From: Chloroflexales bacterium ZM16-3
GTDB taxonomy: Bacteria > Chloroflexota > Chloroflexia > Chloroflexales > Chloroflexaceae
Reading direction: 5' to 3'
DNA length: 64,000 nucleotides
NCBI GenBank assembly: GCA_004138175.2
Contig: RYFE02000018.1
Location: 1-64,000, forward strand
This document shows positions 16,119-24,297 of this stretch, in pieces. Each line of letters opens with the position of its first letter. Positions within the stretch are counted from its first letter, which is position 1. Below the pieces are notes generated by a model. That model did no database searches and was not told where the DNA came from. It was given only the letters and a program-made list of their open reading frames with translations. Made by a program: the position numbers and the translations under genes.

Positions 16119-17054
16119 ATGACGCAGCAGATGGGCACCCTGGCCGGGAAGGTGGCGGTGATCACTGGGAGCACCCAGGGGCTGGGCCTGGCGATCGCCC
16201 GGGCCTTTGCCGAGGCCGGGGCTGCGGTGGTGGTCTCGAATCACCTGCCGGAGGACGTGTCCCGCGCGGTGGATCTGCTTTGCCGCCAGGGCGCGCAGGC
16301 TGCCGGGCATGTCTGCGACGTGCGCGTGCGGGCGCAGGCATTCGCCCTGGCCGACGCTGCCCTGGCCGCCTTCGGTCGCCTGGACATCTGGGTGAATAAC
16401 GCCGGGGTCACGGCGACCCAGGGGCCGACGGTGGCGGTGGCCCCGGACTCGTTCACCCGCGTGGTGGAGACGAATATCCTCGGCACCTACCACGGCTCGC
16501 TGGCCGCCCTGCGGCATATGTCGCCGCGCCGCGCTGGCAAGCTGATCAACATTGTCGGCCAGGGCGAGGGGAAGCCCAACCCCTACGGCAACGCCTACGG
16601 CGCGAGTAAGGCATGGATTCGCCACTTCACCATGGCCCTGGCCGAGGAGGAGCGCGCCGCTGGGCTGGGCGTCTTCACGCTCAACCCGGGGCTGCTCGAC
16701 ACCGAGCTGACCCGGCAGATGCATGTGGTGGTCGGCTACGAGTCGCGGGCACGGGCCTTCGATACGGTGGCGCGACTGCTCGCCGTGCCCGCCGAGGAGT
16801 CGGCTCGCATGGCCCTGTGGCTGGCCGGCCCGGCCACTGATGGGCGAACCGGCATCCAGCTGCGCGCCCCGGTGGCGGGCCGCCTGCTGCGCGGGCTCAC
16901 CCGCGAGCTGGCCCGGCTGGCCCTGCGCCGCCCGGCCCCCCATCGGGTGCGCTACGTCAGCCTGCCCTCGGACAGGGAACAGGGGACAGGGGACAGGGGA
17001 CAGGGGACAGAGGGGGCTTGCACTACGAGCGAGGGTGTCGAGGTGGGCCGCTGA
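16119..17054 (+). CDS. Short-chain dehydrogenase/reductase
   Basis: A classical SDR of about 311 residues: TGSTQGLGLAIA cofactor loop (about 15-26), DVRVRAQAF for adenine contact, NNAG (about 93), and the catalytic YGASK (NAYGASKAW) with an upstream region lacking the usual isolated Ser (INIVGQGEGKPNPYG). The oxidised/reduced substrate is unknown. The C-terminal tail (SDREQGTGDRGQGTEG) is encoded by a GGGGACA heptamer repeat, so a repeat expansion has extended or replaced the native end. It stands alone between galK and a lipoprotein gene. Confidence 0.82.
   Translation: MTQQMGTLAGKVAVITGSTQGLGLAIARAFAEAGAAVVVSNHLPEDVSRAVDLLCRQGAQAAGHVCDVRVRAQAFALADAALAAFGRLDIWVNNAGVTATQGPTVAVAPDSFTRVVETNILGTYHGSLAALRHMSPRRAGKLINIVGQGEGKPNPYGNAYGASKAWIRHFTMALAEEERAAGLGVFTLNPGLLDTELTRQMHVVVGYESRARAFDTVARLLAVPAEESARMALWLAGPATDGRTGIQLRAPVAGRLLRGLTRELARLALRRPAPHRVRYVSLPSDREQGTGDRGQGTEGACTTSEGVEVGR
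16971..17010. repeat. GGGGACA heptanucleotide repeat in the SDR 3' end
   Basis: Four to five tandem copies of GGGGACA lie in frame before the SDR stop codon and encode the Gln/Gly/Thr/Asp-rich tail. Confidence 0.85.
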
Positions 17055-17427
17055 CGTATGCCTGCGTCCGCCTCGCTTTGCCCGTTCGCTCACGATAGAC
17101 CAATCCGGCGGCTGGTGTCGTTCAGTCACTGCACATCGCTGCGCGGGCTGTAAAAACTTCTGGCTGTAATAGCGATCTTGTAAAATGCGCTGGCCGACAC
17201 CTGATACACCCTCGGCATCCCCCCCGCACTCAGGTGAACTTTATTTTATACCGCTCTCCTCTGTCATCATCGGTTTGTTATAGCCTCTCTCTACGATACA
17301 TGCAGGTGAATGCTGCGCCTTTTGCCACGTGTCCATGTTCTAGTGCCAAAGGGTCAAGCTGCTACGAATCTTGCCTAAGGTCTCGACCTATATCGTCATG
17401 CACAAGTCTGTGAAGGAGCTGCGATAC
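17055..17427. other. Intergenic region without a recognised gene
   Basis: About 370 bp between the SDR and the lipoprotein-adaptor gene. It is more AT-rich than its surroundings (for example ACTTTATTTTATACC near 17240) and therefore likely carries the adaptor's promoter, though no clear -35/-10 pair is seen. CAGGTGAA occurs twice (about 17231 and 17303). AAGGAG at 17413-17418 is the ribosome-binding site for ATG 17428. Confidence 0.5.
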
Positions 17428-18984
17428 ATGAAACGCGTTATGGTGCTGAGCATATTCCTGGTTGTACTGCTGCTGACGGCATGCTCCAGTAAGACGCCGA
17501 CGGTCTCATCGACACCCGCCGCCGTCGAGTCGCCCACGGCGGGGAACGCACCCACCGCGACCCCGGCGGACACAGCGAAGACCTACACGGTGCAGCGCGG
17601 CACCATCGAAGATATTTTTATCTTCAATGGCACGATCTCCCCCGCGCAGTTCACCGTCTCCTCTTCGCAGGATGGCATCGTTCAGAAGATCTTTGTGATT
17701 CCTGGGCAGTCGGTCAAAGAGGGCGACGTGATCGCCCAGCTTGACTTTGAGGATCTGCAGGCTCAGCTCGATTCCGCCAAGCTCTCGACTGAGCAGTCGC
17801 AGCGGGTGATCGATCAGTCCGCTCAGGCCGGTCAGCTCGAAGTTCAGCAGTCTCAGATCGCGCTTGATGCTGCCCAGCAGGATCTCGCGCAGACGAAGGA
17901 GCCGCCCACGGCGGTGGTGCTTGCCCAGGCGCAGACTGCTGTGCGACAGGCCCAGGCGAACCTTGATACCGTGAAGAATAATGCCTCTCAGGCGAAGAAC
18001 CAGGCGAAGGCCGAGATGGACAAGGCCGTCGCCGACCTCCAGAGCATCCAGCAGCAGTACGGCGAGGCTGTGGCCAAGCTCAAAAAGGCCAGGGGGCAGG
18101 ATGCGGCGGATCTGGAGACACAGGTGAAGGATCTGGAGACGCAGATGCGGGCCGCCGAAGCTGCCATCAGCCTCGCAGTGATCAATTACGACACCGCGCG
18201 CAATAATGAGGCGGCTGCGGTGAGCGACGCCCAGGCAACGTTTGACCTTGCCAAGGCGCAGCTGGATGACCTTCTAAAGGGGCCAGATAAGTTCGTTATC
18301 GCTGAGAAAGAGCGGGCCGTGCGCAGCGCCGAGCTTGCGGTCTCCCAGGCCCGTCAGAAGACGGCGACCGACCCGGCTCTGCAGAGCGCCGTCGAGGCTG
18401 GCCGCCTCCAGATCAAGCAGATTGAGGATCAGATCGCCGCACGTCAGATCATCGCCCCGATCAGCGGCGAGCTCATGTCGATGATCGCGCTCACCGGCGA
18501 TACCGTTCAAGTTGGTAGCCCTGTGGTCATCCTAGGAGATAGCAGCCGCCTGGATCTGGTGGCGAATGGAGCCGAGATGCTTACGGGTGGGCGCACAACG
18601 ATGCCTACGCTCTCGATGAGCCAGGCGGTTGAGATCACGTTCTCGCGCTACCCTGGTAAGACCTTTACGGGCACAATTAGCCAGCTGCCGCAGTTGGCGA
18701 CTGAGACTACAGATGCCACCAATACCTACCACTTCGCCTTCGACACCCAGGGCCTGACTTTTGCGTCAGGTGACCAGGCCGAGCTGAAGATTGTGCTACA
18801 GCGCAAGGATAATGTGCTCTATCTGCCGCCTGAAGCGGTTAACGCCTCGCAGTACCGCAGCAGCGTTACGCAGCGGGTCGATGGCTCAGACACGAGTGTG
18901 GATGTCCAGATCGGTATTACGACGCCGGACAAGATCGAGATCACCGGCGGCCTGAGTGAGGGCGATGTGGTGGTGGTCAAGTAG
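17428..18984 (+). CDS. Lipoprotein HlyD/RND-type periplasmic adaptor (orphan)
   Basis: Start at ATG 17428, which follows AAGGAG and begins a lipoprotein signal (MKRVMVLSIFLVVLLLTAC, lipobox LTAC). After a Thr/Ala/Pro linker come a biotinyl-lipoyl-like half (IVQKIFVIPGQSVKEGDVIAQLD), a long Gln/Ala-rich coiled-coil hairpin (about residues 120-325), the other lipoyl half (ARQIIAPISGELMSMIALTGDTVQVGSPVVIL) and a beta-barrel with C-terminal membrane-proximal domain (ITGGLSEGDVVVVK). This is the MacA/HlyD adaptor plan, used with an ABC or RND pump. No pump gene lies downstream, where a terminator and a minus-strand regulator follow. Confidence 0.85.
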   Translation: MKRVMVLSIFLVVLLLTACSSKTPTVSSTPAAVESPTAGNAPTATPADTAKTYTVQRGTIEDIFIFNGTISPAQFTVSSSQDGIVQKIFVIPGQSVKEGDVIAQLDFEDLQAQLDSAKLSTEQSQRVIDQSAQAGQLEVQQSQIALDAAQQDLAQTKEPPTAVVLAQAQTAVRQAQANLDTVKNNASQAKNQAKAEMDKAVADLQSIQQQYGEAVAKLKKARGQDAADLETQVKDLETQMRAAEAAISLAVINYDTARNNEAAAVSDAQATFDLAKAQLDDLLKGPDKFVIAEKERAVRSAELAVSQARQKTATDPALQSAVEAGRLQIKQIEDQIAARQIIAPISGELMSMIALTGDTVQVGSPVVILGDSSRLDLVANGAEMLTGGRTTMPTLSMSQAVEITFSRYPGKTFTGTISQLPQLATETTDATNTYHFAFDTQGLTFASGDQAELKIVLQRKDNVLYLPPEAVNASQYRSSVTQRVDGSDTSVDVQIGITTPDKIEITGGLSEGDVVVVK

Positions 18985-18998
18985 GGATAGTACAGCCT

Positions 18999-19172
18999 AG
19001 GGCTAGTGCAACGTCGCTGGCGGCTGAAGCCGCGTCACGGGGGCCTGCGGCCAGCCGCCCACCTGCGCGGGCGGTTCCGGCGTCGGCGCAGGCCGACGCC
19101 CGGCGCACCGCGCCCCGCCGGCGCGACTTCCAGTCGCCAGCCGTGGGGTGTTCAGGACTTTGTATCAGCCCT
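18999..19172. repeat. Dispersed element R2, copy B (full length)
   Basis: The left end AGGGCTAGTGCAACGTC and the right end GACTTTGTATCAGCCCT are imperfect inverted repeats. Inside are several GC-rich palindromes, including GTCGGCGCAGGCCGAC, and TTCCAGTCGCCAGCC. About 95 bp match the copy at 6311-6407. No coding capacity. Confidence 0.75.
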
Positions 19173-19199
19173 GGTGATCGCCCGCTACTGCGGATGAAC

Positions 19200-19236
19200 A
19201 AAGGCCCGCCACCCTCTCAGAGGGCGGCGGGCCTTT
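19200..19236. terminator. Bidirectional intrinsic terminator
   Basis: A 17-bp stem (AAAGGCCCGCCACCCTC, loop TCA, then the inverse with one mismatch) with A and T runs at both feet lies between the convergent adaptor and DeoR-family genes. Confidence 0.85.
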
Positions 19237-19256
19237 TGCTCGGGCGCACTCTGCGC

Positions 19257-20045
19257 TCAGACGAGCCGCACCTTGATCTCGCTGGCCCGTAGCGCCTCGA
19301 CGATCATGGGCGGCGCGGCGGTGTCGCTGATGATCTGGTCGATCTCGTGGGGCAGGGCGAAGGCGCTGAACGAGCGGGTGCCGAACTTGCTCGAGTCGAC
19401 GATCCCTACCACCACCTGCGAGGAGCTGGCCATCTGTTGTTTCAGCTGGGCCTCGTCGAGGTCCGCCTCCATCAGCCCGTCCTCGGCGGTGACGGCGCGG
19501 GCGCCGAAGAACCCGACATCTACGCGGAGCCGTCGCAGCGAGTTCACGTTCATGCTGCCGACCAGCGAGCTGGAGCGGTGGCGCATGGTGCCGCCGACCA
19601 CGATCGTGGTGATCCCGGCGGAGAAGTTCAGCTCTAGGGCTGTGTAGAGCCCGTTGGTCACGACGATCAGATCCTCGCGATCCTTGATCAGGCGGGCCAC
19701 CTGGAGCGCCGTGGTGCTGCCGTCGAGGAAGATGCGCTGCCCCGACTGGATGAGCGCGGCGGCTTCTTGGGCGATCCGACGCTTCTCTTCGAGTGACACC
19801 TGCTCGCGCGCCGCGAAGTAGAGCTCCATGCGCCCGCGCCCTGAGACCATCGCCCCCCCGTGGACTCGCGTGAGCATCCCCTGTCCCTCAAGCGCGTCCA
19901 GGTCTTTGCGGACGGTTACCTCGGAGACGCTGAGGTGCTGGCTGAGCTCAACGACTGAGCTGCGGTCGCGCGTGCTGAGGTAGCTCAGGATCTGCTCGCG
20001 CCGCCGCTCCGGCGACATCCCCCCCGTCTCTGGCTGTGATACCAT
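19257..20045 (-). CDS. DeoR/GlpR-family transcriptional regulator, probable rhamnose regulator
   Basis: The N-terminal DeoR helix-turn-helix is intact: RREQILSYLSTRDRSSVVELSQHLSVSEVTVRKDLDALEGQGMLTRVHGGA. The C-terminal sugar-phosphate sensor has IFLDGSTTALQVARLI, IVVTNGLYTALEL and VGFFGARAVTAEDGLM. I place the start at 20045 (MVSQPETGG), preceded by GGAG. The long frame upstream has no ribosome-binding site and passes through a repeat. The gene is divergent from the rhamnose ABC operon with a shared control region, so it likely represses that operon and is relieved by a rhamnose catabolite, by analogy with other DeoR-family sugar regulators. Confidence 0.88.
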   Translation of the reverse strand: MVSQPETGGMSPERRREQILSYLSTRDRSSVVELSQHLSVSEVTVRKDLDALEGQGMLTRVHGGAMVSGRGRMELYFAAREQVSLEEKRRIAQEAAALIQSGQRIFLDGSTTALQVARLIKDREDLIVVTNGLYTALELNFSAGITTIVVGGTMRHRSSSLVGSMNVNSLRRLRVDVGFFGARAVTAEDGLMEADLDEAQLKQQMASSSQVVVGIVDSSKFGTRSFSAFALPHEIDQIISDTAAPPMIVEALRASEIKVRLV

Positions 20046-20098
20046 GGCGCTGCTCCATGCGTCGTCCAGTTCCAGGTTGCAGATTGCAGGCCGCTGGT

Positions 20099-20118
20099 CA
20101 TTCGAAAGGTATTCGAAA
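20099..20118. promoter_or_regulatory. Candidate DeoR-family operator (two ATTCGAAA half-sites)
   Basis: ATTCGAAAGGTATTCGAAAT contains the 8-mer ATTCGAAA twice with an 11-bp period. A related ACTCGAAACA lies at 20213-20222 and GTTTCGG near 20184. DeoR-family proteins often bind TTCGAAA-like repeats. The position between the regulator and the rha promoter fits an operator. Inference only. Confidence 0.5.
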
Positions 20119-20250
20119 TTAGTGCAGCGGGTTTCTATTTTAGCAGAATTGCGCGATAACATCAATAGGAAGACTTGGGCGGAGTTTCGGTATTGTGAGA
20201 AATAGTACAGCTACTCGAAACAAAAAGCTTACGATTTGCTTTTCAACCTA

Positions 20251-20279
20251 TTGACATTCGCCGACGCCCGTGCTATGAT
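20251..20279 (+). promoter_or_regulatory. Sigma70-type promoter for the rhamnose operon
   Basis: TTGACA at 20251-20256, a spacer of exactly 17 bp, and TATGAT at 20274-20279, preceded by TGC (extended -10). It lies 190 bp before the first structural gene and about 30 bp after a candidate operator half-site. Confidence 0.75.
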
Positions 20280-20327
20280 TCGCCGAACTTCTCACCAATA
20301 ACACTCAATAACGGTCAGCGACGAAAG

Positions 20328-20424
20328 GCAATATTGCAAAACTCGCCCTGTCACGCTGAGCAAAGCGAAGCGTCCCGGTGTCCCTATCGCCCGCCGGGAC
20401 GCTTCGCTTCGCTCAGCGTGACAT
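20328..20424. repeat. Dispersed palindromic element, copy 4
   Basis: GCAATATTGCAAAACTCGCCCTGTCACGCTGAG on the left (cited in part) is the inverse of the right flank of copy 5. The core is AAAGCGAAGCGTCCCGG / CCGGGACGCTTCGCTTCGC. Its centre TATCGCCCGCC matches copy 5 exactly apart from one base. It lies in the untranslated leader of the rha operon. Confidence 0.85.
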
Positions 20425-20470
20425 GCGTGAGAGGGTGACGTTTACGCTACTGCGACGAAAGGGATCGGGG

Positions 20471-21964
20471 ATGAGCGATGCTGCTCCGGTGATCGAGGCG
20501 CGCGGCCTGAGCAAAGCCTTTGGCGGGGTACACGCCCTGCGCGATGTGCGGCTGGCCGCGCGGGCTGGCGAGGTGCTGGCGCTGCTTGGCGAGAATGGTG
20601 CCGGCAAGAGCACTCTGATCAAGATCATCACCGGGGTGTACCAGCCCGACGCCGGCGAGATCCTGCTCGATGGCCGACCCGCCCGCTTTACCGACACCCG
20701 CGCCGCCCTCGATCAGGGCGTGGCCGCGATCTACCAGGAGCCCAGCCTCTTCCCCGACCTCGACGTGGCCGAGAATATCTTCGTCGGCCGCCAGCCCATA
20801 CGCGCCGGCCGGGTGGACTGGCGCACGATGTACGAGGAGGCGGGCGCGCTGCTGCGCCGCCTGGGCGTACGGCTCGACCCGCGCATTAAGGCCCGCGAGC
20901 TGAGCGTCGCCCAGATGCAGATGGTCGAGATCGCCCGCGCCATCTCGGTCAACGCCCGCGTGCTGATCATGGACGAGCCGACCTCCTCGCTCACCCAGGG
21001 CGAGGTCGAGGAGCTGTTTGTGATTGTGCGCCAGCTGCGGGACTCGGGCGCGGCGATCATCTTTATCTCGCACCGCCTAGAGGAGCTGTTCGCCCTGGCC
21101 GACCGGGTGACGGTGCTGCGCGATGGGGCCTATGTGGACACGCGCCCGCTGGCTGGGGTGACGACTGAGGATCTGATCCGCTTGATGGTCGGCCGCGACC
21201 TGGCCGAGCTCTTCCCCAAGCAGCATGTCGCAGCGGGCGAGCTGGCCCTAGAGGTAGAGGGGCTCGGCCTGCCCGGCCGCTTCAGCGATGTCTCCTTCGA
21301 GCTGCGGCGCGGCGAGATCGTGGGCATGGCCGGGCTGGTGGGCGCGGGGCGCACCGAGGTGGCCGAGGCGCTCTTCGGGGTGATGCCCGCCGCCTCTGGC
21401 CACATCCGCATCGACGGCCACGAGGTGACGGTGTCCGGCCCCGAGCAGGCCATGGCGCTCGGCATCGGCTATGTGCCCGAGGATCGTAAGCAGCACGGCC
21501 TCGTTCTTGCAATGAGCATCGCTCAGAATATCACCCTGCCCACCCTGCGCCGCTTCGCCCGGATGGGCTGGCTGAGCGGCGCTGCCGAGCGGCGCAGCGC
21601 CGCCGAGGACGCCACCCGCCTGGAGGTGAAGATGTCGAGCCTGGATCAGCCGGCCAGCCAGCTCTCCGGCGGCAACCAGCAGAAGGTGGTGCTGGCCAAG
21701 TGGCTCTCCACCAACCCACAGGTGCTCATCCTCGACGAGCCGACCCGTGGGATCGATGTCGGCACCAAGGCCGCCGTCCATCAGCTGATGAGCCAGCTGG
21801 CCGCCGAGGGCATAGCTATCCTGATGATCTCATCTGAGCTGCCCGAGATCCTGGGCATGAGCGACCGCATCCTGGTGATGCGCGAGGGCCAGATCAGCGG
21901 GCGGTTCTCCCGCGCCGAGGCCACCCAGGAGCGCCTGATGGCTGCGGCTACGGGGACAGGGTGA
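20471..21964 (+). CDS. rhaT: Sugar ABC transporter ATPase, rhamnose type
   Basis: A tandem-domain (RbsA/RhaT-type) ATPase of about 497 residues. Domain 1 has LLGENGAGKSTLIKII (Walker A), ELSVAQMQMVEIARAI (degenerate signature) and VLIMDEPTSSLT (Walker B). Domain 2 has GLVGAGRTEVAEALFG (atypical Walker A), QLSGGNQQKVVLAKWL and VLILDEPTRGIDVGTK. It energises import by the two permeases that follow. The start is ATG 20471 (MSDAAPVIEARGL), since the upstream frame lies in a repeat. The stop codon falls inside a GGGGACA repeat (ATGTG end). First gene of the rhamnose operon; substrate is inferred from neighbours. Confidence 0.9.
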   Translation: MSDAAPVIEARGLSKAFGGVHALRDVRLAARAGEVLALLGENGAGKSTLIKIITGVYQPDAGEILLDGRPARFTDTRAALDQGVAAIYQEPSLFPDLDVAENIFVGRQPIRAGRVDWRTMYEEAGALLRRLGVRLDPRIKARELSVAQMQMVEIARAISVNARVLIMDEPTSSLTQGEVEELFVIVRQLRDSGAAIIFISHRLEELFALADRVTVLRDGAYVDTRPLAGVTTEDLIRLMVGRDLAELFPKQHVAAGELALEVEGLGLPGRFSDVSFELRRGEIVGMAGLVGAGRTEVAEALFGVMPAASGHIRIDGHEVTVSGPEQAMALGIGYVPEDRKQHGLVLAMSIAQNITLPTLRRFARMGWLSGAAERRSAAEDATRLEVKMSSLDQPASQLSGGNQQKVVLAKWLSTNPQVLILDEPTRGIDVGTKAAVHQLMSQLAAEGIAILMISSELPEILGMSDRILVMREGQISGRFSRAEATQERLMAAATGTG

Positions 21965-22010
21965 TATGGGGACAGGGGACAGGGGACAGGGGACAGGGGA
22001 CAGGGTGATA
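21951..22010. repeat. GGGGACA heptanucleotide repeat between transporter genes
   Basis: Six to seven copies of GGGGACA, with GGGTGATA twice, span the ATPase stop codon and the gap to the first permease. Copy-number change here would alter the ATPase C-terminus or the intergenic spacing. Confidence 0.85.
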
Positions 22011-22027
22011 CCCTATGAGGAGTACAG

Positions 22028-23032
22028 ATGCTCACCGAGAAAAAGCTCGCCCCAGCGCGGTCAATGAGCCTGGCCCAGCTGGCCTCCCGCTTCCGCGAGT
22101 TGGGTATCGCCGCCTTCATCCTCGTCCTGGCGGCCCTGGTGAGCCTGCGCGCTCCGGCCTTCCTCAGCGTCGATAACTTCCGCGACATCCTGCTGAATAT
22201 CTCCATCCTGGTGATCGTCGCCCTCGGCCAGATGATGGTGATCATCACCCGAGGGATCGACCTCTCGGTCAGCTCGATGATCGGCCTGACGGCCATGATG
22301 GTCTCGTCCATGCTGGTGCTGTTTCCCTGGCTGCCGATGCCTGCGGCGATCCTGCTCGGCCTGGCCCTGGGCGCGACCCTGGGCGCGTTCAACGGGCTGA
22401 TCATCGCGGTGGGCAATGTGCCGCCGATCATCGCTACCCTTGGCACGATGAGCATCTACCGGGGCATGGTCTTCTTCTACAGCCAGGGCAGCTGGGTCAA
22501 CGCATCCGACATGCCCGAGGGCTTCCGGCGGCTGGCCAAGGCATCGCCCTTCGGCGTGCCCAACCTGATCCTCTTCGCGGTGGCCGTGCTGCTGCTGGTG
22601 GCCTTCTTCCTGCGCCTCACCCGCGCCGGGCGCGATATCTACGCGGTGGGCAGTAACCCCGACGCGGCGCGCTTCGCGGGCATCCGCGCCCAGCGCGTGA
22701 TCTTCACGGTGTATGTGCTCTCGGGCCTGCTCGCCGGCCTGGCCGGGGTGCTCTGGGCCTCGCGCTTTGAGGCCGCCCAGACGAATACCGCCTTCGGCTT
22801 TGAGCTGCAGACGGTGGCCGCGCCGGTGGTGGGCGGGGTGAATATCTTCGGCGGCAGCGGCGGCGTCATCGGCGTGGTGCTCGGGGCCTTCCTGCTCGGC
22901 GTGATCGAGAATTCGCTGACCCTGGTGAAGATCTCGCCCTTCTGGCAGCTTGCCGCCCAGGGGCTGCTCATCCTGCTCGCCGTCGTCTTCGACGCCGCCG
23001 TGCTGCGCCGGATGCAAAAGAGAGGGTCGTAG
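22028..23032 (+). CDS. rhaP: Sugar ABC transporter permease, rhamnose type
   Basis: A 334-residue RbsC/BPD_transp_2-family permease with about ten membrane helices. Signatures are MMVIITRGIDLSVSSMIGLTAM, GNVPPIIATLGTMSIYRGMVFF, YAVGSNPDAARFAGI and VVGGVNIFGGSGGVIGVVLGAFLLGVIENSL. RbsC-type permeases in pairs are typical of the rhamnose importer RhaPQ. ATG at 22028 follows GAGGAG. Second gene of the operon; the rhamnose assignment comes from context. Confidence 0.88.
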   Translation: MLTEKKLAPARSMSLAQLASRFRELGIAAFILVLAALVSLRAPAFLSVDNFRDILLNISILVIVALGQMMVIITRGIDLSVSSMIGLTAMMVSSMLVLFPWLPMPAAILLGLALGATLGAFNGLIIAVGNVPPIIATLGTMSIYRGMVFFYSQGSWVNASDMPEGFRRLAKASPFGVPNLILFAVAVLLLVAFFLRLTRAGRDIYAVGSNPDAARFAGIRAQRVIFTVYVLSGLLAGLAGVLWASRFEAAQTNTAFGFELQTVAAPVVGGVNIFGGSGGVIGVVLGAFLLGVIENSLTLVKISPFWQLAAQGLLILLAVVFDAAVLRRMQKRGS

Positions 23033-23110
23033 GGAGAGTGAAACTCTCCCTACTAATCCTTTTTGCTTCGTGGTGTGCGTGCCTACGGCGCGCACACCAC
23101 GAAGCAAAAA
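23030..23110. repeat. Two palindromes between the permease genes
   Basis: TAGGGAGAGT-GAA-ACTCTCCCTA (23030-23052) is followed by a 51-bp palindrome (23060-23110) with perfect 20-bp arms (starting TTTTTGCTTCGTGG) and an 11-base centre containing GCCTACGGC. It lies inside the operon, so it more likely modulates or protects mRNA than ends it. Confidence 0.85.
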
Positions 23111-23135
23111 GTAATCGGTTTGATAGGTGAATGGT

Positions 23136-24188
23136 ATGGCGAAGCGATTCCTCCGCTGGGAGTGGCTGCTGGTGGCCCTGATCGTGGTGATGAGCGTGGT
23201 GAATACCCGGCTCTCGCCCTTCTTCCTGGAGCCGACGAACCTGCTGCGGGCCTCGTCGGACTTTATGGAGATCGGGATCATGATGCTGCCGATGGTGTTT
23301 ATCATCATCACCGGCAACATCGACCTCTCGGTGGCCTCGACCCTGGGGCTCTCGGCCTCGCTGCTGGGCTACCTGCACAACGCGGGCTGGAATATCTGGC
23401 TCGCCGCCGCCATGGCCCTGCTGGCCGGTGCCCTGTGCGGGCTGCTCAACGGCGCGCTGATCGCCCGCCTCGGCCTGCCCTCGCTGGTGGTAACATTAGG
23501 CACCTTCTCGTTCTACCGTGGCCTAGCCTACGCCCTGCTGGGCGACCAGGCGGCGCGGGGCTACCCTGAGGCGTTCACCTTGATTGGCCAGGGCCGCCTG
23601 CCCGGCACCCGCGTGCCCTACGCCCTGCTGCTCTTCATCGTTCTGGCCGTGATCTTCACCCTGGTGCTGCGCGGCACCCGCTTCGGGCGCTACCTCTACG
23701 CCATCGGCAATAACGAGGCGGCTAGCCGCTACTCGGGCGTGCCGGTGCGGCGGATCAAGCTGATGATCTATACGCTCTCGGGCCTGATGTCGGCCTTGGC
23801 GGGCATGGTGTTGGCCGCCCGCTTCGGCAGCACCCGCCCCGATATCGGCAGCGGCCTTGAGCTGACGGTGATCACGATCACGGTGCTGGGCGGCGTCAGC
23901 ATCGCCGGAGGTGTTGGTACAATGGTTGGCGCAAGCCTCTCGCTCCTGCTGATCGGCATCACCCGCTTCGGCATGGGCCTGATGAACCTACAGGGCCAGG
24001 TGCAGGGCATCGCGATTGGCGCGCTGCTGATCCTCTCAATTCTTCTGCCGCAGGTCGGCGGCTGGCTGGCGAAGCGCCACGTCTGGGGCAGGGCTACCCT
24101 GCTCCCAGTTGGGGCCGCTCTGCTTGTCGCGGTCGCCTTCGGCTGGTTCTTCTTCTGGTCACGCGGGCTGATGCTGGCGGCGCAGTAG
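23136..24188 (+). CDS. rhaQ: Sugar ABC transporter permease, rhamnose type (second)
   Basis: About 350 residues of the same RbsC-like family: MVFIIITGNIDLSVASTLGLSASL, LPSLVVTLGTFSFYRGLAYALLG, YAIGNNEAASRYSGVPV and TVLGGVSIAGGVGTMVGASLSLLLIGI. It extends beyond the usual end with one more hydrophobic segment (LLPVGAALLVAVAFGWFFFW). ATG 23136 follows AGGTGA; an in-frame GTG at 23127 is less likely. It forms the translocation channel with the first permease. Confidence 0.88.
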   Translation: MAKRFLRWEWLLVALIVVMSVVNTRLSPFFLEPTNLLRASSDFMEIGIMMLPMVFIIITGNIDLSVASTLGLSASLLGYLHNAGWNIWLAAAMALLAGALCGLLNGALIARLGLPSLVVTLGTFSFYRGLAYALLGDQAARGYPEAFTLIGQGRLPGTRVPYALLLFIVLAVIFTLVLRGTRFGRYLYAIGNNEAASRYSGVPVRRIKLMIYTLSGLMSALAGMVLAARFGSTRPDIGSGLELTVITITVLGGVSIAGGVGTMVGASLSLLLIGITRFGMGLMNLQGQVQGIAIGALLILSILLPQVGGWLAKRHVWGRATLLPVGAALLVAVAFGWFFFWSRGLMLAAQ

Positions 24189-24297
24189 CGCCCGGCCCGC
24201 AAGGAGGGCCTATCGGGAAATGCCGTCCCCAACCTCGCCCGCCGCCGTCGCGCGGCGGTTGTCAACGCAGACTCTCACTGTGTAAGGAGACACTCGT

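Noticed and set aside
20378-20470. Earlier start for the rhamnose ABC ATPase
   Set aside because: That segment is the palindromic element copy 4; family homology begins at 20471.
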